From Mycetocola spongiae (GTDB taxonomy: Bacteria; Actinomycetota; Actinomycetes; Actinomycetales; Microbacteriaceae): a stretch of DNA of 64,000 nucleotides. Numbering within the stretch: position 1 is the first letter of the stretch; each line of letters opens with the position of its first letter. A program made the translations under genes and the position numbers. The stretch spans positions 2,046,001 through 2,110,000 of the forward strand of contig NZ_CP080203.1 in assembly GCF_020424085.1 (NCBI RefSeq), read 5' to 3'. This document shows, piece by piece, positions 1 to 8,027 of the stretch. The notes beneath the pieces were generated by a model. That model saw only the letters and a list, made by a program, of their open reading frames with translations. It searched no databases and had not been told where the DNA came from.

Positions 1-165
1 GCAGATCTAAATCACCCCCAAACCCGGCCCCGGCCAAGCCCGGTGGGCAACGGTGGCCATCCGGCACGGGAACCTGCTCACACGAGGACACCAGACCAAT
101 AGACCCAGGCCTCGGCCACCCGGCGGGCCCCTCCCCCAATGAACCCGGGCCGCGGGCGAGCCCAA

Positions 166-258
166 GCCAAAACAGGAGGCAGGCGTGGTCCGGTCCCAGG
201 CCAAACGCGAGTGTGGTCCAATCCAAGCCAAACATAGGTGTGGCCAAAGCCTCAGCCA
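166..258. repeat. Degenerate 27-34 bp tandem repeats downstream of the Lys/Ala-rich gene
   Basis: About four degenerate units carry the core GCCAAAC (at 166, 200, 227 and, as GCCAGG, at about 255) followed by GTGTGG-type sequence. The spacing is about 34, 27 and 28 bp. They lie just beyond the 3' end of the minus-strand gene that stops at 329. The rest of bases 1-330 has no gene I can support. Confidence 0.5.
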
Positions 259-289
259 GGCATGATCCGTGCCACGGGAAAACACGGGG

Positions 290-320
290 GTGTTCCGCCC
301 GCCGGCGGCGGCCGGAACAC
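290..320 (-). terminator. Hairpin terminator of the Lys/Ala-rich gene
   Basis: The arms GTGTTCCG and CGGAACAC face each other across a GC-only loop. They lie 9 bp past the stop codon of the minus-strand gene and are followed in that direction by CCCCGTGTTTTCCC, a weak U tract. Confidence 0.6.
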
Positions 321-328
321 GCCCGGTG

Positions 329-2263
329 CTAGTTTTCCTCGGGGGCCTGAGCCTTTTTTGCCCGGGGGCGGGAGGATTGCGCGGGCGCGGTGGTCGGCGA
401 CGCGTTCGCCTTCGTGGCCGCCGGTTTAGCGGGCGTCTTCTCCTCTGCGGGCGTGGCGGGTGAGGTCGTGTCGGTGGATTTTTTTGCCGCGGATTTGGCC
501 GGCTCGGGGCGAGCATCGGCCGGCGACGGGGGTGTCGACGTGGCGGCCGCGGATTTGCTCTTTGCGGGCTTCGGGGTCGCGGGAGTGGATTCCGCGGACG
601 CGGTAGTCCCCGACTTTATCGCCGCGGCCTTCGCGGCTGCCGGCTTAGTCTCGGCGGGCTTCGATGCCGAAGACGTCGCGGACTTGGGCTCCGACGCGGC
701 AGACTTCGACACGGCAGACTTAGACGCGGCGGGCGTGGAGGTTTTGGCCTTCGACGACGCGGGAGTCGACCCCGCGGACTTCGACGCAGAAGCCGTCGCG
801 GACTTGGGCTCCGATGCGGCAGACTTCGACGCGGCGGACTTCGAACCCGAAGACGCGGTGGCCCCGGACGCGGACCCCGCGGGCTTCGACGCGGAAGCCG
901 TCGTGGGCTTGGAGGTCGTGGACTTGGGCTCCGCCGCCGGGGACTCCGACGATGACGGGGCCGCAGACTTCGATGCCGTGGACTTCGACGCGACGGACGC
1001 GGATGCGGCGGTCTTTGAGGCGGCCGTCGCGGAGGCGGCACCCTTTAGGGTGGTGTCGGCTTTGGCGGAGGATGCCGAGGCAGGCTTCGACGCGGTGCTC
1101 TTGGCCGCGGGCGCGGACGATTTTTTGGCGACGGTCGTCTCGGCGGCGGGAGTGGACGCGGGAGTCGCGGCCTTCTTGGCGGCAGCCTTGGACGTCGCCG
1201 ATGCCGGTGTGGAGGAGGTGGCGGAGGCGGCCTTCTTCGCAGAAGCCTTTGCGGCGGCGGGCTTTGTGGTGGATACGGGCGTGGTGGGCTCCGCGGCGGC
1301 GCCGGCCGGCGCCTTCTTCGCCGGGGCCTTTGCCGCCGTCTTCGGGGCCGCGGACTTCTTCGCGGCGACCTCCGGGGCAGCGGGCTTCCGGGTGCCGGTG
1401 GCCTTCGGAGCCGCGGCCTTCTTCGCCGTAGCCTTCTTCTCCGCGGGCGTGACCGTGGTCGGCTCCGCGGCCTTCTTGGTCGCGGGCTTCTTCGCGGCAG
1501 GCTTCTTGGCCGCGGGCTTCTTCGCCGCGGCGGCCGGGGCACCCGGGGCCTTCACCCGCGTGACCGTGGTGATGGTCTTGGGGGCGGCCTTCTCCGAGAA
1601 CTCCAGGAAGGTATCGGTGATGATGGTCTCACCCGCCGCGTTCACGCTCTCCACGGGCGCGGGTACGGCGGCCGTGGTGGGCTGTTCCGGGGTGGGCTCA
1701 ACCGGCTTACCCGACATCAGGTCCACACCCTCGGCCTTGCGGGCCCGAAGCTTATGGATCAGCCCGGGCTTCACGCCCGTGACCGAGGCCGGGGAGACAT
1801 CGATACCGGATTCGATCAGCGCGGCCACGTCTGCCTCGGTGGCGCGACGGGCGTCGATCCTGGCGGCACGGGTCGTTTTGCCCCCGGCCGGGCGACGGCC
1901 GGGACGGGCCTTGGGGGTGTCCAGGCGCAGCGCGGCGATGAGCTCGGCCGCATGCCGGGTGGTGACGATGACGCGGCTATAATCGCTATCGATCAGGTCA
2001 AAAACCACCGAGGGTTTTGATCCCCGAATCACCAAAAAATCATTGCCCCCGTGGAATTTCCACTGGCCCACCGCGAGGGTGAGGGGGATGCTCCAGCCGG
2101 GTGCGCGGATGCCGCGCAGCCAGATCCACGGATCCTCCGTGATCGTGGCCGAGCGGATGGCCTCGCGCGGAATGATGACGTTGTCTTTGCGCCAGGAGAA
2201 GGCCTTTTCCGCCGCCGTTAGCTTCACTTCGAGACGGTCGGGGTGCAGAAGGAGGCTAGCCAT
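329..2263 (-). CDS. Lys/Ala/Ser-rich protein with N-terminal folded domain and histone-H1-like tail
   Basis: The 644-residue protein has two parts. Residues 1 to about 115 look globular and beta-rich (SWRKDNVIIPRE, WIWLRGIRAPG, GQWKFHGGNDFLVIRG), resembling bacterial PH-like domains; this assignment is by eye only. A linker containing EADVAALIESGIDVSPASVTG follows. From about residue 240 to the end the protein is low complexity. AAKKPAAKKPA-type repeats grade into Ser/Ala/Lys repeats such as SKSAASEPKSAT, and the protein ends PRAKKAQAPEEN. The tail is strongly basic and resembles histone H1-like tails, so nucleic-acid or polyanion binding is possible but inferred. An upstream in-frame ATG exists at 2308; I prefer 2263 because the folded domain begins there. 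A distal GGGGGAAGAG precedes it. No operon partner is evident. Confidence 0.75.
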   Translation of the reverse strand: MASLLLHPDRLEVKLTAAEKAFSWRKDNVIIPREAIRSATITEDPWIWLRGIRAPGWSIPLTLAVGQWKFHGGNDFLVIRGSKPSVVFDLIDSDYSRVIVTTRHAAELIAALRLDTPKARPGRRPAGGKTTRAARIDARRATEADVAALIESGIDVSPASVTGVKPGLIHKLRARKAEGVDLMSGKPVEPTPEQPTTAAVPAPVESVNAAGETIITDTFLEFSEKAAPKTITTVTRVKAPGAPAAAAKKPAAKKPAAKKPATKKAAEPTTVTPAEKKATAKKAAAPKATGTRKPAAPEVAAKKSAAPKTAAKAPAKKAPAGAAAEPTTPVSTTKPAAAKASAKKAASATSSTPASATSKAAAKKAATPASTPAAETTVAKKSSAPAAKSTASKPASASSAKADTTLKGAASATAASKTAASASVASKSTASKSAAPSSSESPAAEPKSTTSKPTTASASKPAGSASGATASSGSKSAASKSAASEPKSATASASKSAGSTPASSKAKTSTPAASKSAVSKSAASEPKSATSSASKPAETKPAAAKAAAIKSGTTASAESTPATPKPAKSKSAAATSTPPSPADARPEPAKSAAKKSTDTTSPATPAEEKTPAKPAATKANASPTTAPAQSSRPRAKKAQAPEEN

Positions 2264-2596
2264 ACTGACTAGTCTGCACTCTTCCCCCTGATAATGGGGT
2301 GAAGACACCTCACAAAGTCATAACAAGCATCCCGGGAGGGCGCGGCGCGGGCCCGTTCCACTCCCGCCCGGGGCGGTGGCCGCGGAGGCGGCAGTGGCCG
2401 CGAGGGGCGGCCGACGCACACCCAAATATCGTGTACCGCGCCGGGATCAACAAACCCGCGGCAATACTCCCCGCAACGGGCGGCATCACCGCGAACCCGG
2501 AACGGCATCCACATGGGAGCCCAAGCCACCCGCGGTGAAACGGGCAGACCCCGGAGGAGAATACGGCCACGCGCCCGCTCGGCGGCGGCGGATCTG
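2264..2596. other. GC-rich gene-free stretch left of the hemD-tail repeats
   Basis: I find no convincing gene here. Long open frames exist on both strands but they consist of Arg/Pro/Gly-rich translations typical of very GC-rich noncoding DNA. The part nearest 2264 must hold the promoter of the minus-strand Lys/Ala-rich gene. Confidence 0.5.
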
Positions 2597-2720
2597 CGCC
2601 ACTCGGGCGAGAGCGGGGCCGCCCGCGGGAGCACCCCACCCCCGGGCACGAGACCACACGGGGCACGAGGCCACTCGGGGCGCGGGCCACACGGGCGGGC
2701 AACGCCGCCCACCCCGGGGC

Positions 2721-2826
2721 TCAGCGACGGAAAGTGGCGCCGTTATCGGAGGCAATGACCGCCACATCAGCAGCACGGCGACCATCTGCTGGCGGGCAAT
2801 AACGCGCACCGCAAGGCCCACCCCAG
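2721..2826 (-). pseudogene. hemD 3'-end copy 4 (frameshifted)
   Basis: The tail begins GLAVRVIARQQMVAVLL. One base is then missing compared with hemD (CACATCAGCAG instead of GCATCCAGCAG on the plus strand), which shifts the frame. The stop-codon edge is retained as a DNA match. Confidence 0.8.
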
Positions 2827-2924
2827 GGTGAGAGCGGAGCCGGCCGCGAAAGCACCCCACCCCGGCCACGAGACCACTCGGCGCGTGGGCCACACGGGTG
2901 GACGACGCCATCCACCCCGGGAGG

Positions 2925-3030
2925 TCAGCGACGGAAAGTGGCTCCCTTATCGGAGGCAGCGACCACCACATCCAACAGCACGGTAACCATCTGATGGCGG
3001 GCAACAAGGCGCACGTCGAGGCCCGCCCCG
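2925..3030 (-). pseudogene. hemD 3'-end copy 3
   Basis: The translation GLDVRLVARHQMVTVLLD then VVVAASDKGATFRR and TGA reproduces the HemD C-terminus with several substitutions. It is in the same frame as copy 2, 222 bp away, so together they form one open frame of about 107 codons (2925-3248). I treat that as a by-product of the repeat, not a gene. Confidence 0.85.
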
Positions 3031-3146
3031 GGCGAGCGCGGGGCCGTCCGCGAAAGCACCCCGCCCCCGGGCACCAGGCAGCTCGGGGCACGAGACCACT
3101 CGGCGCGCGGGACACACGGGCGGGCGACGCCACCCACCTCGGGGAC

Positions 3147-3250
3147 TCGGCGACGGAAAGTGGCTCCCTTATCGGAGGCAGCGACCACCACATCCAGCAC
3201 CACGGTAACCCTCTGATGGCGGGCAATAAGGTGCACCTCGAGGCCCACCC
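3147..3250 (-). pseudogene. hemD 3'-end copy 2 (stop codon lost)
   Basis: The translation GLEVHLIARHQRVTVVLD followed by VVVAASDKGATFRR matches the last 32 residues of the neighbouring HemD. The TGA stop has become CGA, so the frame reads on through the spacer into copy 3. No start codon or upstream HemD sequence accompanies it. Confidence 0.85.
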
Positions 3251-3412
3251 GGGCGAGAGCGGAGCCGCCCGCGGAAGCACCCCGCCCCGGTCATGAGGCC
3301 GCTCGGGGCGCGGGCCACACGGGCGGGCGACGCCACCCACCCCGGGCACGAGGCCACTCGGCCACTCGGCGCGCGGGCCACGCGGGTGGGCGACACCGCC
3401 CACCCCGGGAAC

Positions 3413-4201
3413 TCAGCGGCGGAAAGTGGCGCCGTTATCGGATGCGGTGACCACCGCATCCAGCAGCGCGGTAACCGTCTGATGGCGGGCGACAAGGTGC
3501 ACCTCGAGGCCGACCGCGGCGGCGTCCTTTGCGGTGCGGGGGCCGATTGCGGCCACGAGGGTGCTCTGCGGGATCGCCCCGAATTGCTTCACCACCTGCT
3601 CGGCGATGCTGCCCGAGGTCACCAGGAGGGCATTAATGCGGCCGCTGTGGACATCGGCGACCACCTTTTCCGAGACCGGTTCGCCGACCGTGCGAAACGC
3701 CATCACGGAGAGGACATCGTGTCCCGCGGCGATCAGGCCGCGGGTAAGAACGGGTTTGGCATCCTCGGCGCGCAGCGTGAGGAAGCGGCGCGGCTCGGGC
3801 TCGCGCTCGGCCAGCTCGCGCACCATGCCGGAGGCGGAATTATCCTGCTCGGGCACGAGGTTCACGGTAAACCCCGCTGCCTGTGCCGCCGCCGCAGTGG
3901 TCTCTCCCACCGCGGCAATCTTGGTATGGGCGGGGATCTTCACCCCCTGCGAATACAGCACATCCACCGTGGTGGCGCTGGTCAGGGTGAGCCAGTCGAA
4001 GGCCCCCTGCTGGAGCGCCTCGAGCGCCGAGGCCAGGGCCTCGGGATCATCCGTGGGCGCAAAATTCACCATCGGGGCGATCACCGGCGTGGCTCCGCGG
4101 CTGCGAAGCTCGGCGGCGACGCCGTCTCCCCAGGGCCCTCCTCGGGGCACCAGGATCCGCCAGCCGGCCAGCGGCTTGGAGGACAAATCTGCTGTAGTCA
4201 T
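3413..4201 (-). CDS. hemD: Uroporphyrinogen-III synthase
   Basis: HemD closes the linear hydroxymethylbilane to uroporphyrinogen III in the heme pathway, in the cytosol. The 262-residue length is normal for the family. The protein shows the two-domain HemD pattern: an N-terminal RILVPRGG strand, the APMVNFAP and DWLTLTSATTVDVL segments, a hinge near IAAVGETT, and a second domain with FLTLRAEDAKPVL, INALLVTSGSIAEQV and LVAAIGPRTAKDAAAVG. I chose the ATG at 4201 because AAAGG lies 7 nt upstream. A longer frame reaches 4255 but adds only unmatched sequence. No other hem genes are adjacent, so it stands alone. Its last ~100 bp are repeated three times downstream. Confidence 0.88.
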   Translation of the reverse strand: MTTADLSSKPLAGWRILVPRGGPWGDGVAAELRSRGATPVIAPMVNFAPTDDPEALASALEALQQGAFDWLTLTSATTVDVLYSQGVKIPAHTKIAAVGETTAAAAQAAGFTVNLVPEQDNSASGMVRELAEREPEPRRFLTLRAEDAKPVLTRGLIAAGHDVLSVMAFRTVGEPVSEKVVADVHSGRINALLVTSGSIAEQVVKQFGAIPQSTLVAAIGPRTAKDAAAVGLEVHLVARHQTVTALLDAVVTASDNGATFRR

Positions 4202-4360
4202 CGGGTTGCCTTTGTGGAACGATCGCGGCCGCACCTCACTTTGCGGGGGCGGCAAAGGGCACGGTGGACGTGCCCTACCCTACCCATGATCGCCCTTAAT
4301 GGTCCAGAGGCGAAATCGGGCGGCCGGGAATACACGCGGTGAACGGCGATTACGGGAACG

Positions 4361-4395
4361 GAAAAGGCCGCCCCTGTCCGGGACGGCCCTTTTCT
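4361..4395 (-). terminator. Rho-independent terminator of the DUF3618/holin-like/YtxH-like operon
   Basis: On the minus strand GGGCCGTCCC faces GGGGCGGCC and is followed by TTTTCC, 12 bp after the stop of the DUF3618 gene. Confidence 0.8.
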
Positions 4396-4406
4396 TGGCG
4401 CGTGGT

Positions 4407-4646
4407 CTAGCGGCTCAGCGCCCGCACGAGGCCCCAGGCAACGAGGCCCGCGGCACCCGCCACGGCAACAGCCCCGGCATAAAAGCCCGCGGGGTTTTTG
4501 GCACGCAGCCTGCGCGCGCGGATCTTGCCGCGGTCGGCGGCATGGGAGACCCGCTTGGGGACGTTGAGCTTATCCTCAATCGCGTTCAGCGTAGCGACCA
4601 GGTCCTGACGGGCCTGCTCGGGTGATTGTGCGTTATTTACGCTCAT
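4407..4646 (-). CDS. DUF3618 family small membrane protein
   Basis: This 79-residue protein has an N-terminal amphipathic region (SPEQARQDLVATLNAIEDKLNVPKR) typical of DUF3618 proteins, a basic stretch, and one C-terminal membrane segment (FYAGAVAVAGAAGLVAWGLV). GGGAG precedes the ATG at 4646. The gene overlaps the end of the upstream holin-like gene by 14 bp and is the last gene of a three-gene minus-strand operon. Its function is unknown; the family commonly sits with DUF1469/holin-like and YtxH-like genes in actinobacteria. Confidence 0.8.
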   Translation of the reverse strand: MSVNNAQSPEQARQDLVATLNAIEDKLNVPKRVSHAADRGKIRARRLRAKNPAGFYAGAVAVAGAAGLVAWGLVRALSR

Positions 4647-5031
4647 ATTCGCCCACTCCCTTTACCGCTCGAAAATCCTTCTGCAGACCCTCGATCGGGC
4701 CCTGCTCCTCGCTCAGGCGCTTAAAGTATCGCAGTGCGATATACCCAAATACGGCGGCCAGGAGAATAAACAGCACAAAAACGATGAGGGCCGCGAGCCA
4801 TGCGGGCATCACCAGCGCGAGCGCCAGGATGATGACCGCCACCAGCGTACCCACGGCAAAAAACACAAAGATCAGGGCCACGGCCACAAAAACCGCACCC
4901 ATTCCGGCGTTTTTGCCGAGGTGGATGGCCTTAACCTTGGCCTGTTCGATCTCGGCCTTCACGAGCGCCGAGATTTGGCCCGGCAGATCGGCGATCAGCG
5001 CGATCAGCGAACGCTTGGAGGAATCACTCAT
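4633..5031 (-). CDS. Phage-holin-like (Holin superfamily III, DUF1469) membrane protein
   Basis: This 132-residue protein has an N-terminal soluble helix (SLIALIADLPGQISALVKAE) followed by two close hydrophobic segments at about residues 45-70 and 78-102 and a basic tail, ARYF-type and KDFRAVKG motifs. That pattern is the actinobacterial phage holin family. It is not inside a prophage, so lysis is unlikely. It is probably a general envelope protein. It starts 9 bp after the YtxH-like gene and overlaps the DUF3618 gene. Confidence 0.8.
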   Translation of the reverse strand: MSDSSKRSLIALIADLPGQISALVKAEIEQAKVKAIHLGKNAGMGAVFVAVALIFVFFAVGTLVAVIILALALVMPAWLAALIVFVLFILLAAVFGYIALRYFKRLSEEQGPIEGLQKDFRAVKGVGEYERK

Positions 5032-5040
5032 GCCGCGACT

Positions 5041-5418
5041 CTATTTCTTTGCCCCGGCGCCGGTGCTACCCGCGGCGGGCTTGGTGGACGCGGATTTTTT
5101 GGAGGCGCCTGCGGCCTTCGTGGTGGAGGTTCCCGCGCTCTTGGCAGCGGGCTTGGCCTCCTTGGCGGCGGGCTCGGCCGGGGAATCGCTCGCGATGACC
5201 GTGGCGACCTTACGCACTCCGCTATAGAGCATCCCGGGGACCTCGCTCACGCGGGCCTTGGCGAAGGACTGTACCTTCTCCACCTGGTTCTGCACCGGGG
5301 CTGTATGCCATACGCTCAGCCAGCCGCTCTTGATCTGCTCGTAGCGCTGGCGCCCGGCTCGGCTTCCCAGGACATACCCGGTGGCCAGTCCCGCGACAAA
5401 GAGAATTTTGCCTCGCAT
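5041..5418 (-). CDS. YtxH-like protein with Lys/Ala-rich tail
   Basis: The protein begins MRGKILFVAGLATGYVLG, one short membrane segment followed by SRAGRQRYEQIKSGW. This is the pattern of small YtxH-like proteins. The C-terminal ~45 residues are Lys/Ala/Ser/Thr-rich. Two ATGs lie in tandem at 5421 and 5418, and a third at 5436. GGGAG places initiation best at 5418. It is the first gene of the operon with the holin-like and DUF3618 genes. Function is unknown. Confidence 0.7.
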   Translation of the reverse strand: MRGKILFVAGLATGYVLGSRAGRQRYEQIKSGWLSVWHTAPVQNQVEKVQSFAKARVSEVPGMLYSGVRKVATVIASDSPAEPAAKEAKPAAKSAGTSTTKAAGASKKSASTKPAAGSTGAGAKK

Positions 5419-5496
5419 CATGTCTCCCTCGTTCATCGGTCAGATATCTTCCCAGCGTAGCGCCTTGCCCTCAAACCGCCCGCATGGCTGTCGGAC

Positions 5497-5811
5497 CTAT
5501 CCCGCAATGAGCGCGAGGGCATCGCCGGAGGAGGAGGATACGATCAGGAGCCCCACCAGCAGAAAGATGCCCAGCGCAATATAGGCCAGCACCACCACCG
5601 AACCCACGATGATGCCGGCTATCGCCAGGCCCCGCCCGCGCTCGCCCGTGCGCCGAATCTGGCCCAGGCCCACGGCCGCGAGCACAATTCCCACGACCGG
5701 CATACCCAGCACGGAAACGATAAACCCGATGATTGCCAGGACGTTCCAGCCCGGCATAACGGGCGCCGAGGCTGCAGAGGTTTGGGGGCCCGCGGGCTGC
5801 TCATAGGTCAT
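5497..5811 (-). CDS. DUF4190 domain membrane protein
   Basis: This 104-residue protein has a short Pro/Ala-rich N-terminus and two membrane segments (NVLAIIGFIVSVLGMPVVGI and LAIAGIIVGSVVVLAYIALG) joined by the GLGQIRRTGERGRG loop. That loop between two helices is the signature of DUF4190. GGGGAGAGA precedes the ATG. Function is not known. Confidence 0.8.
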   Translation of the reverse strand: MTYEQPAGPQTSAASAPVMPGWNVLAIIGFIVSVLGMPVVGIVLAAVGLGQIRRTGERGRGLAIAGIIVGSVVVLAYIALGIFLLVGLLIVSSSSGDALALIAG

Positions 5812-5910
5812 GGTTTATCTCTCCCCGTGGGGCGGACACGCTCCGCCTCCGACGCCCCGATCTTAGCCGCCCCGGATGGATATCCGCAGAGAAATCTGTG
5901 TCTTAACGAC

Positions 5911-5942
5911 ACGAGCCCCGCGGGATGACCCGCGGGGCTCGT
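5911..5942 (-). terminator. Perfect 14-bp-stem hairpin after glyS
   Basis: ACGAGCCCCGCGGG and its exact complement flank the loop ATGA, 12 bp past the glyS stop. No U tract follows on the minus strand, so termination may be Rho-assisted or inefficient. Confidence 0.7.
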
Positions 5943-5954
5943 GAGCGGTGAAGC

Positions 5955-7334
5955 CTAGGCTCCGCGCAGGCGCTCGGCGAAGTACAGGTAGAGGTCGGCA
6001 ATCGCGACGCGCTCCTGCTTCATGCTGTCGCGGTCACGCACGGTGACGGCCTTATCCTCGAGCGAATCGAAGTCCACCGTGACACAGAAGGGCGTACCCA
6101 CCTCGTCCTGGCGGCGGTAGCGGCGGCCGATTGCGCCGGCATCGTCGAAGTCCACGTTCCAGGTCTCGCGCAGCTCGGCGGCGACCTCGCGGGCCAGCGG
6201 CGAGAGCGCCTCGTTCCGGCTCAGCGGCAGGATGGCCACCTTGACCGGGGCCAGGCGCGGGTCGAGGCGCAGGACGGTGCGGGTATCCACGCCACCCTTG
6301 GAATTGGGAACCTCCTCCTCGTCATAGGCGTCCACGAGGAACGCCATGAGCGAGCGGGTCAGACCCGCCGCGGGCTCGATGACATAGGGGATCCAACGCT
6401 CGTTCTTGGGCTGGTCAAAATATGACAGGTCCTTGCCCGAGGCCTCGGAGTGGGTCTTGAGGTCATAATCGGTGCGGTTGGCCACACCCTCCAGCTCGCC
6501 CCACTCGCCGCCGGGGAAACCAAAGCGGTATTCCACGTCCACGGTGCGCTTGGCATAGTGCGAGAGCTTTTCCTTGGGGTGCTCAAAGAAGCGCAGGTTA
6601 TCGCGGTCGATACCCAGGTCGGTATACCACTTCATGCGCTCCTCGAGCCAGTACTCGTGCCACTGCTCATCGGTGCCGGGCTCCACAAAGAACTCCAGCT
6701 CCATCTGCTCAAATTCGCGCGTGCGGAAGATGAAGTTTCCGGGGGTGATCTCGTTACGGAAGGACTTTCCGATCTGGCCGATTCCAAACGGCGGCTTCTG
6801 GCGCGAGGCCTGCAGCACGTTGGCGAAGTTCACGAAGATACCCTGGGCGGTCTCGGGACGCAGATAGTGCATTCCGGACTCGTCCTCCACGGGACCCAGC
6901 GTGGTCTTGAGCAGGCCGGAGAAGGCCTTGGGCTCGGTCCAGTTTCCGCGGACTCCGGTATCGGGGTCGGGGATCTCGTCCCAGCTCGCGGGCTCGCGGC
7001 CGTGCTTGGCCTCGAAGGCCTCCCACAGGTGATCCGCGCGGTAACGCTTATGGGTGATGGTGGATTCCACGAGGGGATCTGTGAAGACCTCCACGTGTCC
7101 CGAGGCCTCCCAGACCTTGCGGGGAAGGATCACGCTGGAGTCGAGTCCCACGACGTCGGAGCGACCCTGGACCATGGTTTTCCACCACTGGCGCTTGATG
7201 TTTTCCTTAAGCGCGACACCGAGAGGGCCGTAATCCCATGCGGAACGCGATCCACCATAGATTTCACCGGCCTGGAAGACAAATCCGCGATGACGGGCGA
7301 GGGCGATGACTTTATCGAGACGGCTGGCTGCCAC
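5955..7334 (-). CDS. glyS: Glycyl-tRNA synthetase, single-chain class II
   Basis: The enzyme charges tRNA-Gly in the cytosol. The ~460-residue chain is the eukaryote/archaea-type homodimeric GlyRS, not the bacterial alpha2beta2 form. Visible class II motifs are [12 protein letters not shown] at the N-terminus, [21 protein letters not shown], motif 2 around [20 protein letters not shown] and motif 3 near [14 protein letters not shown]. The anticodon-binding domain starts near [16 protein letters not shown] frame opens at GTG 7355, but CAGGAG lies 5-6 nt before the GTG at 7334, giving [17 protein letters not shown], so I prefer that start. The gene is monocistronic with a hairpin behind it. Confidence 0.93.
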   Translation of the reverse strand: MAASRLDKVIALARHRGFVFQAGEIYGGSRSAWDYGPLGVALKENIKRQWWKTMVQGRSDVVGLDSSVILPRKVWEASGHVEVFTDPLVESTITHKRYRADHLWEAFEAKHGREPASWDEIPDPDTGVRGNWTEPKAFSGLLKTTLGPVEDESGMHYLRPETAQGIFVNFANVLQASRQKPPFGIGQIGKSFRNEITPGNFIFRTREFEQMELEFFVEPGTDEQWHEYWLEERMKWYTDLGIDRDNLRFFEHPKEKLSHYAKRTVDVEYRFGFPGGEWGELEGVANRTDYDLKTHSEASGKDLSYFDQPKNERWIPYVIEPAAGLTRSLMAFLVDAYDEEEVPNSKGGVDTRTVLRLDPRLAPVKVAILPLSRNEALSPLAREVAAELRETWNVDFDDAGAIGRRYRRQDEVGTPFCVTVDFDSLEDKAVTVRDRDSMKQERVAIADLYLYFAERLRGA

Positions 7335-7438
7335 TGTGGCTCCTGAAGTTTGCACTGATTACCCGACCGGGTGCCGGGCATTAACGCCCCAGTTTACCCA
7401 TTTCCGGCGTGCCCTGCCCCGCGGCATAGACTAATTTG

Positions 7439-7852
7439 ATGACCCAGAGCGCGCTTCCCCATATTCCCGTGGCCGCCCTCGCGTTTATTCGCGACCGGCG
7501 CATGCTGATGGTCACCGCGCGCGGGCGGGACGTCATCTATCTACCCGGCGGCAAGATCGACGCGGGCGAGAGCGCGCGCGAGGCGGTGATTCGTGAGGTC
7601 CGCGAGGAGGTGGGGGCCGAGCTGATCCCGGAGACCCTGCACGAATATTTTGACCTCGCCCTGCAGGCCCACGGTGAGCCCGAGGGGCGGCTCGTGGAGA
7701 TGCGGGTCTTCCGCGGGGAGCTTGCGACCGAGCCCACCCCGAGCAGCGAGGTGAGCGCCCTGCACTGGGCGAGTACCGCCGATGCTCCTCGCTGCCCGCC
7801 CGCGGGGGCCGCGGTGCTCGCCCGGCTCTTCGCCGACGGGCTGATCGACTAG
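7439..7852 (+). CDS. Nudix hydrolase
   Basis: The Nudix box GX5EX7REUXEEXGU is intact, running from GGKIDAGESAREAVIREV to REEVGA at about residues 37-60. This predicts Mg-dependent cleavage of a nucleoside diphosphate linked to another moiety. The 137-residue length fits a single-domain housecleaning enzyme. Substrate cannot be told. TAGACT ends 6-7 nt before the ATG at 7439, which suggests a leaderless transcript. An in-frame TTG lies 3 nt upstream. Confidence 0.85.
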   Translation: MTQSALPHIPVAALAFIRDRRMLMVTARGRDVIYLPGGKIDAGESAREAVIREVREEVGAELIPETLHEYFDLALQAHGEPEGRLVEMRVFRGELATEPTPSSEVSALHWASTADAPRCPPAGAAVLARLFADGLID

Positions 7853-7973
7853 ACCCGGCGGGATCCCGCGCCGCCTCCGCGCCCCCGCGCAATTTACAGC
7901 CACCGGGGCTAGGTTCGCGGCATGACCATTCCATCCGCACCCCCTGCCCCGCGCAACCGGGCGGGAATCCACG

Positions 7974-7999
7974 CCGCGGGGGAAAATAATCCCCCGCGG
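7974..7999. terminator. 9-bp-stem hairpin between the Nudix gene and the membrane-protein gene
   Basis: CCGCGGGGG and CCCCCGCGG flank the loop AAAATAAT. It lies 120 bp after the Nudix stop and just before the -10 of the next gene. A 31-codon frame from ATG 7922 overlaps it and is probably not real. Confidence 0.5.
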
Positions 8000-8027
8000 G
8001 AATATCTGCCGTTATAGGGTTTCCGTC

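Larger units (their letters stand above)
2597..3412 (-). repeat. Tandem array of duplicated hemD 3' ends with GC-rich spacers
   Basis: Read on the minus strand, downstream of the hemD stop at 3413, the last ~100 bp of hemD recur three times. The conserved edge TC(A/G)GCG(A/G)CGGAAAGTGG lies at 3147, 2925 and 2721, against 3413 in the intact gene, giving periods of 266, 222 and 204 bp. Each tail copy is separated from the next by a related spacer of about 100-160 bp containing variants of GGGCGAGAGCGG and AAGCACCCC. A further spacer-like stretch without a clear tail lies at about 2600-2720. Copies differ from each other and from hemD by scattered substitutions, so they are not an assembly echo of identical sequence. 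Confidence 0.9.

Noticed and set aside
390-1982. 530-codon plus-strand open frame
   Set aside because: It is the antisense shadow of the Lys/Ala-rich gene; Asp/Ala/Val-only composition and no family resemblance.
2486-3403. 305-codon minus-strand open frame
   Set aside because: It runs through the hemD-tail repeats in a frame different from hemD; the periodic peptide is produced by the DNA repeat.
3293-4342. 349-codon plus-strand open frame
   Set aside because: It is antisense to hemD and to its repeats; hemD on the minus strand has clear family motifs.
7922-8014. 31-codon plus-strand frame between the Nudix and membrane-protein genes
   Set aside because: No Shine-Dalgarno, overlaps a hairpin, low-complexity translation.
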